In this document: positions 51,317 to 59,810 of the stretch, in pieces
Position numbering within the stretch: position 1 is the first letter of the stretch
Layout: each line of letters begins with the position of its first letter
Origin: Treponema pectinovorum
GTDB taxonomy: Bacteria; Spirochaetota; Spirochaetia; Treponematales; Treponemataceae
Length of the DNA stretch: 64,000 nt
Direction: 5' to 3'
Assembly: GCF_900497595.1 (NCBI RefSeq)
Contig: NZ_UFQO01000002.1
Coordinates: 186,001-250,000, forward strand
Program-made: the position numbers and the translations under genes
Notes under the pieces: generated by a model
Told to the model about the DNA's origin: nothing
Databases searched by the model: none
What the model saw: the letters and a program-made list of their open reading frames with translations, nothing else

Positions 51317-52618
51317 TTATTTTATTTCTGTCAGCCACAACAGCATATCCGCTATTGTAGAATTCGGTACATAGCCAACTGAGCGGATAAACGCCGATGT
51401 TATTCCGTTCACACTTGCATTCGGTCTTACCGCGATTTTAAACCATTCATTTTCGTTTACAGGAAAAAGATACAGAAGTCCGTCTTTAGCCGAATTGCCG
51501 TTGCTGTCCTTTAACCAATAGGTCTTGCCGTTCAGCATAGTGTCAAGCAAAATTTCCGCATCGTTTTTTTGAATTGCATGGCGGGTGGCTTTTATGCCTT
51601 TTATCAGCCTTGATTCAAGACCGATTACAGTATTCGTACCGACATCAATTCCGACATTCTTTTTGAGCCAATTCGTAACTCTCGGATTGAGAAATCCTAC
51701 TGGCGTAATCTCATGCCCCTTGTATGTTCCACTGAAACTTTTATCAACGAAAGATTGAAAATTGTCTCTGAAAATCTTGTTGTTAATCACGGTTTTCAAG
51801 AAATCAAAATTATGCTCTCCCAGTTTCACTTCACTTTTATTTGCCAATGCCTGAACAGAGGAAAACACCCTGTCGGCTTTTCCCTGATTCCAATTAAAAC
51901 CGGGAGTTATGCCTTTCGGTATTCGCTCTATTATTCCTTTTCTGGTATTTTCATAGAGCGTATATGTCATGCGCGGCGCGGTGGTCTGAACCGGAAGCCG
52001 CATGGTTTTCTGCGTGCCGGGGTTGTATGCCGGCACTCCGTTCTGCTCGTATTTCTGCTTGCGGGCTTCGCTGACGGCTACGGTGTAGCACTTACAACCG
52101 TAGCCGTTGGGCGGAAAAATTGAGTTCCAGAGCGGGTCGTCCTTCGGAAGAATGAGGTTGTTCCATCGCAAGTGCTGCTCGCGGTGGTGTACGCTCGCTC
52201 CGATTCTGTACATCAGGTATGGGTGTGATGTGCTTTCCATCGTGCGGTCGTACTGTCCTTTCTGGTACGCGCTTCTGAGGTTTGTTTGATAGATTGTCTT
52301 TAGCCGCCTGTCGCTTCCGAGCTGTGCGTTCACGGTTTCGCCTGTGAGCGGGTCTGTCATTTCGCGCCGACCCCACCAGCCTTTCTGAATAAGCGTGGGC
52401 TTCAGGCTTTTCTTGAACTGCTCGAATGTCGTGCCGTCCTTGATTGCCTTTTCAACCTCGCCCTTGATGTCGGCGAGTACATCAAGTTGCATGGCTTTTG
52501 CCACGGTGAACGATGCCGCGTGTTCCTCGTTCCACACGTCCTTGTATGAGAACGCGGGCTTTAGTTTCTTGTTCCTGATGTAGTCCAGAGCGCGTTTGGG
52601 AATGAGAGTGTCAGGCAT
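51317..52618 (-). CDS. Mu F-like head morphogenesis protein with added C-terminal domain
   Basis: 433 residues. Residues about 1-190 match the Mu F/minor head family (KPAFSYKDVWNEEHAASFTV, the YQTNLRSAYQKGQYDRTMES segment, NGYGCKCYTVAVSE). Residues about 290-433 are unlike F and AT-richer at DNA level; RHAIQKNDAEILLDTMLNGK, YLFPVNENEWFKIAVR and TAFIRS recall the Barnase/EndoU/RelE-like (PBECR) nuclease tails found on phage head proteins. The domain call is an inference. Overlaps the small upstream gene by one base. Confidence 0.75.
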   Translation of the reverse strand: MPDTLIPKRALDYIRNKKLKPAFSYKDVWNEEHAASFTVAKAMQLDVLADIKGEVEKAIKDGTTFEQFKKSLKPTLIQKGWWGRREMTDPLTGETVNAQLGSDRRLKTIYQTNLRSAYQKGQYDRTMESTSHPYLMYRIGASVHHREQHLRWNNLILPKDDPLWNSIFPPNGYGCKCYTVAVSEARKQKYEQNGVPAYNPGTQKTMRLPVQTTAPRMTYTLYENTRKGIIERIPKGITPGFNWNQGKADRVFSSVQALANKSEVKLGEHNFDFLKTVINNKIFRDNFQSFVDKSFSGTYKGHEITPVGFLNPRVTNWLKKNVGIDVGTNTVIGLESRLIKGIKATRHAIQKNDAEILLDTMLNGKTYWLKDSNGNSAKDGLLYLFPVNENEWFKIAVRPNASVNGITSAFIRSVGYVPNSTIADMLLWLTEIK

Positions 52619-52803
52619 TATTCACGCTCCCATTTTGCAATCAGTCTAACGGCGGCATAGAATCCCTTTGCGGTGCAGGCTTCCAATGCAGCAGGCGCGT
52701 TCGTGAAAACATTGTCATTTCGCTTTATCCAGTTTTCAAGATATTCAACCGTGTATAACGGATGTACAATTTTCTTTACGATTTCCTTTTCTCTTTCGTC
52801 CAT
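52618..52803 (-). CDS. Small phage protein, 61 residues
   Basis: GAGGGG precedes ATG 52803. The product (MDEREKEIVKKIVHPLYTVE, LEACTAKGFYAAVRLIAKWE) is helical and not recognised. It sits between portal and F-like genes, three bases from the portal stop and overlapping the F-like start, so it is a real operon member. Confidence 0.6.
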   Translation of the reverse strand: MDEREKEIVKKIVHPLYTVEYLENWIKRNDNVFTNAPAALEACTAKGFYAAVRLIAKWERE

Positions 52804-52806
52804 AAT

Positions 52807-54384
52807 CTACCCCTCAAATTTGCTGTCGCCTTTAGCACGTGCGGAGAAGAAGGCGACAGCCATAAGCTCGGCGATTTTGTCGGGCGACCAGTCGGCGGCG
52901 AGTTTTTCAAGTTCCGACTTGAAGCCGTCAAAATCCGTTGAGTTGTCGGCAGCCTTTTCCAAGACCTCGGCTATCTCGTCGCTTATCGGAATGAAGTCGC
53001 CCGAAAATTCAGTTTCCAAGTCGCCGACCATGCCGCCGCCGTCCGCGCTGCTTTTTCCGGCTTTAGCGGCGTTGAGTTCTGTGGCGTTCCGCTCCGACTC
53101 GTCACTTGGGAAGTCGGACACGGGCATTCTGCCGCCGATTATCTCGTCATCTTCCTCCGGCTTTGACAGTCCAAGCATTGAGCGGATTTCCTCTGCCTTT
53201 ACCGTAAGTCCGTGCGGTGCGAGCTTTTCGATTGCGTCCACGACTTGCTCAATGTTCTGCTCGTCGGGCTTGTAAAGCACGATTTCGGGATAGCGTTCCT
53301 GCTCGCCAAAGTTGAGTTTGACATAAGGCACGACGAGCATTGAGTTGAGAGTGTCGGCTACGGCGAGCGCGTCAGCCGTGGCAATGTCCTGCCGCACTTC
53401 CTCGTGGACTTCGCCCTGCGCACGGCTTGAGCCGTCGTCCGTTGTCATCGTCTGACCGAGTACGAGTTTTGAAATCTGCTTGTCTATCCAAGTCGCCATT
53501 TTCTGATAGGCTTCGGAATTCTCGTTTGATGTCTTGGACTCGATGATTTCGATTTCCGCACCTTCGGGAATGACCGCGCCGAAGTCTGCCCCGATTGAGG
53601 CGACCGCACGGCGGAGCGTGTTGATGTCGTCCTTCGTTGCCTTGCGGCTGTATTTTCCGAGCCTTATCGGGAAGCCGTAGCGGTCGATGAATGCTGCCCA
53701 GCTAGTGACATCGTAACTTTTGAGCATGAAATAAAAGAGCGCAGGGAGCGCAAGCCCGCCCGCAATCTGCGTTCCGCTTATCAAGTGCGGCTCGTGGATT
53801 ATGAATTTATTGGGGAGCAGCGAATGAAGTTCGGTTGTCAGCTCGTCGCGTAGCATGAGCGTCTGTCCCGTCTCCTTGTCATACTGAAACCAACGCGGGT
53901 CTTTCCATGCGTATTTCTGCGGCTTCCAAGTTTTTCCGCTTGTGTTCCATGTGATTTCCACAGCGGAGAAGCCCTTTGCGAGTGCGTCAAGCATATCACG
54001 CACAAGCGGCACAAAACGCGCCGAGCGATTCTGAATGATGTCGTCTTCGACTGCCTTTGCAATCTCCATGTCGCGCTTGTCGTCGCTTGCTGGCTCAACT
54101 CTGATTTCAAGACCACAAACAGCGTCCTTTCTTGTGGAAAGAACCGAGCGGTAATGAAGGTCGTGCATCTCCATGTCCTGCGCAAGCTCCAGGTATTCGG
54201 CGGGACATTCGCCGTCACGGACATCACGGAGTATGCCGGAAAGTTTTTCGGGCGATAGCCGTTGCAGTATGCCGAAATCAGCCCACGGAGTTCTGTTTGT
54301 ATAGGGAACAGCAAACGCCTGTTCGATTCCGAGATTTTTCTTGATGTCTTTTTTTTCGTCAGTTTCTGTCTTGCCGTCTACCAT
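52807..54384 (-). CDS. Mu gp29-like portal protein (DUF935)
   Basis: 525 residues. DUF935 features: SVLSTRKDAVCGLEIRVEPA, KGFSAVEITWNTSGKTWKPQ, WKDPRWFQYD, SWAAFIDRYGFPIRLGKYS and LGQTMTTDDGSSRAQGEVHE. The portal forms the dodecameric gate for DNA packaging. The C-terminal 130 residues are Glu/Asp-rich. It overlaps the terminase end by seven bases. Confidence 0.92.
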   Translation of the reverse strand: MVDGKTETDEKKDIKKNLGIEQAFAVPYTNRTPWADFGILQRLSPEKLSGILRDVRDGECPAEYLELAQDMEMHDLHYRSVLSTRKDAVCGLEIRVEPASDDKRDMEIAKAVEDDIIQNRSARFVPLVRDMLDALAKGFSAVEITWNTSGKTWKPQKYAWKDPRWFQYDKETGQTLMLRDELTTELHSLLPNKFIIHEPHLISGTQIAGGLALPALFYFMLKSYDVTSWAAFIDRYGFPIRLGKYSRKATKDDINTLRRAVASIGADFGAVIPEGAEIEIIESKTSNENSEAYQKMATWIDKQISKLVLGQTMTTDDGSSRAQGEVHEEVRQDIATADALAVADTLNSMLVVPYVKLNFGEQERYPEIVLYKPDEQNIEQVVDAIEKLAPHGLTVKAEEIRSMLGLSKPEEDDEIIGGRMPVSDFPSDESERNATELNAAKAGKSSADGGGMVGDLETEFSGDFIPISDEIAEVLEKAADNSTDFDGFKSELEKLAADWSPDKIAELMAVAFFSARAKGDSKFEG

Positions 54385-55862
54385 TCGTCATCCTCTTTTG
54401 AAAATCTGTATTTGTTCGGCGTTTCGACCGCCTCATAAGTCATCTCCTGATAGCCCGCTCCTTCAAGTTCCCGATGTGCAAAATGTGCCATCAGCTTTGC
54501 GATGCACGAGTCGCCGTGCCGTTTGTTTCGTCCGCTTCCGGTTCTGTCGGTTATGAGCGGAACGCCCTGCAAAAGTCCTACAACCCTGTAATCGTCCTTT
54601 ATGAAGCTGTCGTCGGGAATGTTCGATTTGTTTTCCTCGAACGCACTTTTGAGTGACGGAAAATTCTCCGCGTACCATTTGCGGGTAATCATCACCGGGA
54701 AGATACAGCCGGGGTATTCCTGAGCCGCCCATTCCGCAATCATCTGACCGTTTCCACGGCTATCAAATGCCGCACCGTCAAAGTTTTTCAGCGTGTCAAA
54801 GCACAACTGAATGAACTGCCTTTGCTGTTCGAACGGCACATTGCGCAACTCGATTTCGCATAGCGTGTCGGTCGAATCGTCAGGAAGTTCCATGTCGAAG
54901 TGAAGCACGGTGATGTCGCCGCTACGCGCGAAGTCCTCGCCAACGCAGACGGGAAGGTCGGTTGAAAGCAATGTCGGCTTTACGGTCTTGAACCATTTTC
55001 TGATTTCTTTTTCGCGCTTATCTGACTTCTCAAATGTGAATGAATCGGAAGCGGCGAAGCGGAAAACGCTCTTGTCCTTGACGGCTACCGAGCGCACGAG
55101 TTCAACTGGGAAGTAACGCTCTCCCGCCCTTGTCGGTATGCAAAAGTATTCTTCATCTGCGAAGTCGCCAGCCTCGTCAAGCAAGTCTTTAAGCCAATCG
55201 TCCTGTGCTTCCTTTGACCATTTTTTGTTCTGCACGGCGCAGATTCTCTTGTAAAGTCCGTCGGAAAGTGCGTTTTCGATTGTGGTGTGATGGAGCGACC
55301 ATTTTTTCTTTCCGTCCTTGACTTCCTGAATCAGCTCATTGAATGGGTTTTCTTCCCCGTTGTGCGTTGAGAGAATTGAGATAGAGCCGCCCCAGATCCG
55401 GAACGCATGGGCAGCCTTAATGATTTCGCGGAACTCGTCAGCAAACGCCGCCTCGTCAAAGATGAAATGTCCCTGCTTGGAGCGCAGAAGCCTAGCCTTT
55501 GACGGCAAAGCCCACACCTCGAAGCCAGAAGCGAAGCGAATTTTGTAAAGAAGAATGTCCTTGTCCTCGTCCTTTATGACGACTTCCTCAATGTCGCCGC
55601 AAGCCTTGTTCAGTGCCTTTGCCCAGAATGCCACATCGGAGATGAACTGCTGTGTCATTTCTTTTTCGTAAGCCATATAGAAGCAGTCCATGCCGCCCGA
55701 CGGCTTTGTGAGCGATGCGAGTTTTGCCGTGAAGAACGCCTCGCACCAAGACGCGCCGATTCGGCGGCTCTTTTCCCAAAGTTTCAATGGGGAGTCGTCC
55801 ATCAGCCAGTCTATCTGGTATTGGAGAAAAATTGCTGTGTTGCGGGCTTCCTCAAGTGTCAT
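54378..55862 (-). CDS. Mu gp28-like terminase large subunit
   Basis: 494 residues. Walker-A-like KSRRIGASW (residues 31-39), Walker B GHFIFDEAAF (131-140), and C-terminal RNase H-like nuclease region with GEDFARSGDITVLHFD and AAFDSRGNGQMIAEW. It is the ATP-driven DNA packaging motor and headful nuclease. Overlaps the gp27-like stop by four bases. Confidence 0.93.
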   Translation of the reverse strand: MTLEEARNTAIFLQYQIDWLMDDSPLKLWEKSRRIGASWCEAFFTAKLASLTKPSGGMDCFYMAYEKEMTQQFISDVAFWAKALNKACGDIEEVVIKDEDKDILLYKIRFASGFEVWALPSKARLLRSKQGHFIFDEAAFADEFREIIKAAHAFRIWGGSISILSTHNGEENPFNELIQEVKDGKKKWSLHHTTIENALSDGLYKRICAVQNKKWSKEAQDDWLKDLLDEAGDFADEEYFCIPTRAGERYFPVELVRSVAVKDKSVFRFAASDSFTFEKSDKREKEIRKWFKTVKPTLLSTDLPVCVGEDFARSGDITVLHFDMELPDDSTDTLCEIELRNVPFEQQRQFIQLCFDTLKNFDGAAFDSRGNGQMIAEWAAQEYPGCIFPVMITRKWYAENFPSLKSAFEENKSNIPDDSFIKDDYRVVGLLQGVPLITDRTGSGRNKRHGDSCIAKLMAHFAHRELEGAGYQEMTYEAVETPNKYRFSKEDDEW

Positions 55863-56416
55863 TGTATGTTGAATACCTCTTTGAGAACCATGTCCATAGT
55901 GTCTTTTGACACGCCGTTTTGCTTGCAGACTGTCTCCACCTTTTCGGCAGTTTCTTTCTGCACGGCGGCTTTGATTTCCGCCTCACGCTGAGCGTTTAAT
56001 TTTTCAGCCTGTTCAAGTTCCTTGATTGCGCGTGAGACCTTATAGATGATGTCCGCCAAGTCCTCCGGCTTTATTTCGCCGTCCGAGTCTTTTAGTTCCT
56101 CCAGTTCGGTGGTGAGGTCAAACACCATCAGTTTGATATATTCGTTCACGACTTTTCCGAGTTTGTTACGGTTCTCCGTGCCGTATTTTTCGATGTATGC
56201 GTCCGCGACCTCACGGGCTTCCCGGCTCTTGGCGGCGAACCTGTCCATGCGCAGTTTGTAGCGGTTCACGCCGCTCTTTGACACAACGGTTTCGCCCGCA
56301 GCCTTGTTGATTTCGTCAACGATTTCTTTCTGCGTTATTGCCGGGTTCTGCAAGAGTTCAATCAGTTTTTCGCGCAGCTCCGGCGGAAGCCTGTCGATGC
56401 TTGATTTCTGTCCCAT
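55859..56416 (-). CDS. Mu gp27-like protein (DUF3486)
   Basis: 185 residues. IDRLPPELREKLIELLQNPA, then a helix-turn-helix-like KSGVNRYKLRMDRFAAKSRE and long C-terminal helices match DUF3486, thought to be the small terminase or its partner in Mu-like phages. GAGG lies upstream of ATG 56416. Confidence 0.88.
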   Translation of the reverse strand: MGQKSSIDRLPPELREKLIELLQNPAITQKEIVDEINKAAGETVVSKSGVNRYKLRMDRFAAKSREAREVADAYIEKYGTENRNKLGKVVNEYIKLMVFDLTTELEELKDSDGEIKPEDLADIIYKVSRAIKELEQAEKLNAQREAEIKAAVQKETAEKVETVCKQNGVSKDTMDMVLKEVFNIQ

Positions 56417-56419
56417 GTG

Positions 56420-56704
56420 CTAATCCTCCACGGGCAAATCCACGCCGTCCTCGCGGGCATAGCCCAGAGCAACTTCCCGACCGTGTTTTGTGAGCTTCAT
56501 TGTGAAAAGGTTCTCCGCAAGACGTTCTATCAGAACAAGCCCCCGATTTTCAAGCCAAAAGCAGATTGCATTCACGCTTTCAAGCGGGATCGTGTGTCCG
56601 TAGACACGCAGAAGCCTTTGCGCCATTTCGTTTGAGAGCGTTATGTTCTTTTCGATTCCCTGCAGGATTATGATTCGTTGGTTGCCGATGAATATGTCTT
56701 TCAT
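56420..56704 (-). CDS. Mu gp26-like winged-helix protein
   Basis: 94 residues. RIIILQGIEKNITLSNEMAQ, then ICFWLENRGLVLIERLAENL and FTMKLTKHGREVALG suggest a winged helix, as in the ArsR-like gp26 of Mu-type phages. It overlaps the upstream DUF2730 stop by four bases and is three bases from the gp27-like gene. Confidence 0.75.
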   Translation of the reverse strand: MKDIFIGNQRIIILQGIEKNITLSNEMAQRLLRVYGHTIPLESVNAICFWLENRGLVLIERLAENLFTMKLTKHGREVALGYAREDGVDLPVED

Positions 56705-57087
56705 TTTTCACCTCTCGGCGTGTTGTTGATGAACCAGCCTTGTATCTGCTTCAGGATGTTGTTCATGCCCTTCATCTCGCCCTCTATGTTCGAGAGCCGT
56801 TGTCCGACATTCGCGTTCAAATCCTTCTGAAGTTCGGTGACTGCTTTTTCAAGTGATTCGATGCGCTTCTCCAGTTTCTCCGTCTTAGCGATAGAGCCTT
56901 GCCTCACGTCCTTTATTTCTGCCGCAGATTCCGCCTTTACTTCCTGAATCTGCCTGTCTGCGGACTGTCTGATTGACTGAATTCTGTCGTCTGTCTTTTT
57001 TGCGTAGGCTTTCCAAATTCCCATGAAGAAGGTTGACACGGCTATGAAACTTCCCACGCATGAAAGTACGAATTTTGCGATTTCCAT
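56701..57087 (-). CDS. DUF2730 family phage protein
   Basis: 128 residues: one N-terminal membrane helix (FVLSCVGSFIAVSTFFMGIW) followed by a long coiled coil (IESLEKAVTELQKDLNANVG, LSNIEGEMKGMNNILKQIQG). This is the usual DUF2730 layout at this place in Mu-like late operons. GGAG precedes ATG 57087. Confidence 0.8.
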   Translation of the reverse strand: MEIAKFVLSCVGSFIAVSTFFMGIWKAYAKKTDDRIQSIRQSADRQIQEVKAESAAEIKDVRQGSIAKTEKLEKRIESLEKAVTELQKDLNANVGQRLSNIEGEMKGMNNILKQIQGWFINNTPRGEK

Positions 57088-57123
57088 ATTTGCTCCGTTG
57101 AATGAATGTTACCAAAACAAAAC

Positions 57124-57147
57124 AACGCCCGTACTTTAACAGGCGTT
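57124..57147 (-). terminator. Terminator between lysis and packaging genes
   Basis: AACGCC/GGCGTT hairpin with a TTAA-containing loop, followed on the minus strand by GTTTTGTTTT. Likely attenuates the lysis block before DUF2730. Confidence 0.55.
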
Positions 57148-57163
57148 ATTAAAAAGAGTGAGG

Positions 57164-57556
57164 TCAGTTCTGTAGCCGTATGGAAAAGCCGAATCCGCCG
57201 CCGACAATGAAGCCCACACCGAATCCGCCGACCGCAAAAATCCACCGCGCGCGCTTTAGACGCTTGATTTCCAATTCGGACTGCATGGCTTTTGCCTTCC
57301 AGTATTCCGCATCGGGAGCGGAAGCGAGCAGACCTTGCTTGTAGCCCTCGTTGAATGCGCGGTCAATCGCCTGTTCCGATTCCTCCGTCACTATCTGTAG
57401 CAGGGCTTCCACTTCCGAGCCCGTGTAGCTCCGATTCAAGTCTATTCCGTATTCGCTCCCGGAAGTCAGACTTGATTCCGTCCTTGATTGCGCCCAGTTC
57501 GTTTGCGTTGTCGCTAGAAGCAACAAGCACATCAGCGGGAGTGCTTTCAATCTCAT
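57164..57556 (-). CDS. Spanin-like protein (overlapping partner)
   Basis: 130 residues from ATG 57556 (AGAGG upstream). A signal-like N-terminus (LKALPLMCLLLLATTQTNWA), a central helical part and a C-terminal glycine-rich hydrophobic segment (FAVGGFGVGFIVGGGFGFSI). It overlaps the upstream gene by about 190 bases in another frame, the arrangement of Rz/Rz1 spanin pairs, though it lacks a classic lipobox. Function inferred from position. Confidence 0.6.
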   Translation of the reverse strand: MRLKALPLMCLLLLATTQTNWAQSRTESSLTSGSEYGIDLNRSYTGSEVEALLQIVTEESEQAIDRAFNEGYKQGLLASAPDAEYWKAKAMQSELEIKRLKRARWIFAVGGFGVGFIVGGGFGFSIRLQN

Positions 57557-57701
57557 TCTTCTTGTCCTCTTTTGCCTTTTCTGCTTCATCGGTATTTTCA
57601 AGCTTCAGTTTCTTTGTGAGTAGTGCGCCCGTAAGGATTCCGACCGCCAGCAAGCCGATTACGCAAAGCACTGATTTAATTATTTGGAGAAGTCTCTTCA
57701 T
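57363..57701 (-). CDS. Rz-like inner-membrane spanin candidate
   Basis: 112 residues. One N-terminal membrane helix (VLCVIGLLAVGILTGALLTK) then a charged helical domain, the pattern of i-spanins that link inner and outer membranes at lysis. ATG 57701 is preferred over the TTG nine bases upstream. It overlaps the holin-like gene's 3' end and contains the start of the next frame. Confidence 0.6.
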   Translation of the reverse strand: MKRLLQIIKSVLCVIGLLAVGILTGALLTKKLKLENTDEAEKAKEDKKNEIESTPADVLVASSDNANELGAIKDGIKSDFRERIRNRLESELHGLGSGSPATDSDGGIGTGD

Positions 57702-57984
57702 CAACGCCAATCCATGCCTTGATTTTTCGGTAGATTGCCTCGTAGCCGAACACGCTCACCGCGAAGATGACAGCCCAGTAGAACGGTGCCTGCTTCCAAG
57801 TGAAGAACTCGCCGAACGCAAGCGATGCTGATTCAAGCCCGCTCAGCAGTGCCGGAACATAAATCCTGTAGCCTTTGAGCTTGTCCTTCTTGTCCGCCTT
57901 TTTGACGATTTCCGTGAGCAAAACCGTGAGTATTATGGCGACTATTACCGCCGCCGGAAGAAACTGCTGCAAGTCAACATTCAT
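57676..57984 (-). CDS. Holin-like membrane protein
   Basis: 102 residues with about three membrane helices (FLPAAVIVAIILTVLLTEIV, IYVPALLSGLESASLAFGEF, FYWAVIFAVSVFGYEAIYRK) and a charged tail. Size and place between a cell-wall enzyme and spanin-like genes suggest a holin. ATG 57984 overlaps the upstream stop (TGATG) and has GAGGG before it. Confidence 0.65.
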   Translation of the reverse strand: MNVDLQQFLPAAVIVAIILTVLLTEIVKKADKKDKLKGYRIYVPALLSGLESASLAFGEFFTWKQAPFYWAVIFAVSVFGYEAIYRKIKAWIGVDEETSPNN

Positions 57985-58541
57985 CACATTACCCTCTGTT
58001 CGATTAGTTCGCCCAATATCTCGTCGCCCGGCTTTACGCCCTCTTTCTTTAGCGTTTCGTTCAGGGCTTCAAGGTCTATTGATGAGAGAATGAAGCAGCC
58101 CGCACTCCAAGCATAGTTCGTGTCGCGTCCGAGCTTCTTTGAGAATCGGTCGTGGATGAGCCAGCGTCCGTTTTGGAAGCCCCTTGCGGAAATCTGCATG
58201 GCGTTTCTGTCTATTCTCTGACCGTCAAGGTCGGTCGTGCTTGTGATTGCGTGGATTTCGCCGTGGAAGTTCCTCGGCTCTACGAAGCAGCGCACGGTGA
58301 AGTTTCCGGGCGCGACGGTGTCTCCGTGTGGCAGACTGTCGCCCGGCGACATCTCCCCGAAGCAGTAGTTCGCCACGCTCTGGCAGTTAGCCGTGAAAAG
58401 CACTTTGTCGCCTTTGATGAGAAGGATATGGTCAATGCTGTTGTGAAGCCAGTTGTTGCCGAAGCTGTCGGGCTTGGACTTTTCGGCGCGGAAGTCGTAG
58501 CTCCGCTTGTCGCGCCACATCTCGAATTTCAGATTGTTCAT
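57984..58541 (-). CDS. Putative phage peptidoglycan-active enzyme (SAGC motif)
   Basis: 185 residues. The segment LIHDRFSKKLGRDTNYAWSA followed by GCF has the H...SxGC pattern of L,D-transpeptidase/YkuD or DUF5675-type proteins. As first gene of the lysis block it is probably the endolysin equivalent. Strong GGGGAGAGG ribosome site before ATG 58541. Confidence 0.6.
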   Translation of the reverse strand: MNNLKFEMWRDKRSYDFRAEKSKPDSFGNNWLHNSIDHILLIKGDKVLFTANCQSVANYCFGEMSPGDSLPHGDTVAPGNFTVRCFVEPRNFHGEIHAITSTTDLDGQRIDRNAMQISARGFQNGRWLIHDRFSKKLGRDTNYAWSAGCFILSSIDLEALNETLKKEGVKPGDEILGELIEQRVM

Positions 58542-58661
58542 TTTTCACCTCTCCCCACAGAATAGCAGGGAGAGGATTTTCGGATGTCTTAACTGCGGTT
58601 AAAAGATATGGAAACGAGCGGGGCTGTATACTTTGACATATCAATTTTCAAGGAGATTCCT

Positions 58662-59144
58662 ATGGACGAAGAAAAAGAGACTTCGGAAGATGCCAAGCCC
58701 GACTACAGTGGTGTCGTGTTCGCTGGAACGAAAGACGGCGAGAACTACGGATTTTATCTCCCCGATTCGGTTTTGGACGAGGACGGAACGATAGGGCTTT
58801 CTGATTTTGTCATACTGACGAATGCCGAACACATGGCTCTGATGGACGGACAGTCGGCGGGCAAGGTCATAACATTCCATAAAGGTGAAAAACCGACTTT
58901 GGAAGACCCTCCGCCACCGAGCGACGAGGAGATTGCCGAGCGTGTGCGGCGTGAGCGTGACGCTCTGATTGAGGCTGTGCAGTGGCGAATTCAGAGGTAC
59001 GAGCAGCAGTCCGCGCTCGGCTTGGAGACCACCGACAGTACGGAAGTTTACGAGACGATTCTTGTCTATGTGCAGGAGTTGCGCGACCTTCCAAGCCAGA
59101 GCGGATTCCCACGTGATGTGGTGTTTCCCGTGCTGGCGGTGTAG
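58662..59144 (+). CDS. Tail fibre assembly-like protein
   Basis: 160 residues. The C-terminal part (ERDALIEAVQWRIQRYEQQS, TTDSTEVYETILVYVQELRD, SGFPRDVVFP) matches phage tail fibre assembly/chaperone proteins of the APC/Tfa type. AAGGAG precedes ATG 58662. It lies on the opposite strand to the lysis block, alone, far from any tail gene, and is bordered by a hairpin terminator. Confidence 0.72.
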   Translation: MDEEKETSEDAKPDYSGVVFAGTKDGENYGFYLPDSVLDEDGTIGLSDFVILTNAEHMALMDGQSAGKVITFHKGEKPTLEDPPPPSDEEIAERVRRERDALIEAVQWRIQRYEQQSALGLETTDSTEVYETILVYVQELRDLPSQSGFPRDVVFPVLAV

Positions 59145-59151
59145 AGAAAAA

Positions 59152-59178
59152 AGCCGCCGTTGTGCATTAGCGGCGGTT
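59152..59178. terminator. Bidirectional hairpin between tail-assembly and membrane-protein genes
   Basis: AGCCGCCG pairs with CGGCGGTT around an 11-base loop. On the minus strand it is followed by TTTTTT, ending the 59.2-59.8 kb gene; on the plus strand it follows the tail-assembly stop. Confidence 0.65.
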
Positions 59179-59192
59179 AAAAGAAAAAGGAA

Positions 59193-59798
59193 TTACTGAT
59201 TCGCTTTTTTTACAACTTCATCCCAAGTCATAAAAGTTTTGGAAATGTTGAAGCCTATTGTGCTTTCTGCTTGCAAGCCGTGAGAATACTTGAAGCCAGA
59301 TTTTCCTGTTATGTATTTATCCAGTGGCAAATCAAGAACGGAGTTTATGAAGTCAGCCGCTTCATTTGGAGTTTTTAAATCTTCAACGGCACAAACAACG
59401 GCAAGCGCATAATTACTGTCGTCAAAGAAACCATCGGTTTTATTTCCTGATATGGAAACATTGAACCCCGTTATTTCGTGTATCTTATTTTCCGTTATAT
59501 AAAGTACGGTTGTATCTGTAAGAAAATATATGTTTTGCCTAACATCATTTTCTAGTGTATATGGAACTCCACATATTTTTGCGGCTTTCTTGTAATCTGA
59601 CTTAAATTGCGAAAATTTATAATGCTCACTTTTTGCTTGGTTGGCAGAAAGAATAATTGCCAAAACTCCTGCAACAAGAAAAAGTCCGCCAGCTATAAAT
59701 TCAAAAATTGCAACACCTTTTTTTTGAAGTTTCAAAAAAAGAAAACCTGTAAGAAACAATACTAACCCAAAAACACAAGTACCTATCAATGCTCCCAT
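59193..59798 (-). CDS. Membrane protein, probable prophage cargo (moron)
   Basis: 201 residues. Two N-terminal membrane helices (VFGLVLFLTGFLFLKLQ and FIAGGLFLVAGVLAIILSAN), then a soluble domain with no recognised family. The gene is much more AT-rich than its phage neighbours, has its own ribosome site (GGGGAGATG) and terminator, and lies just behind the repressor, the usual place for lysogenic-conversion or superinfection-exclusion genes. Confidence 0.7.
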   Translation of the reverse strand: MGALIGTCVFGLVLFLTGFLFLKLQKKGVAIFEFIAGGLFLVAGVLAIILSANQAKSEHYKFSQFKSDYKKAAKICGVPYTLENDVRQNIYFLTDTTVLYITENKIHEITGFNVSISGNKTDGFFDDSNYALAVVCAVEDLKTPNEAADFINSVLDLPLDKYITGKSGFKYSHGLQAESTIGFNISKTFMTWDEVVKKANQ

Positions 59799-59810
59799 GT
59801 TTCATCTCCC

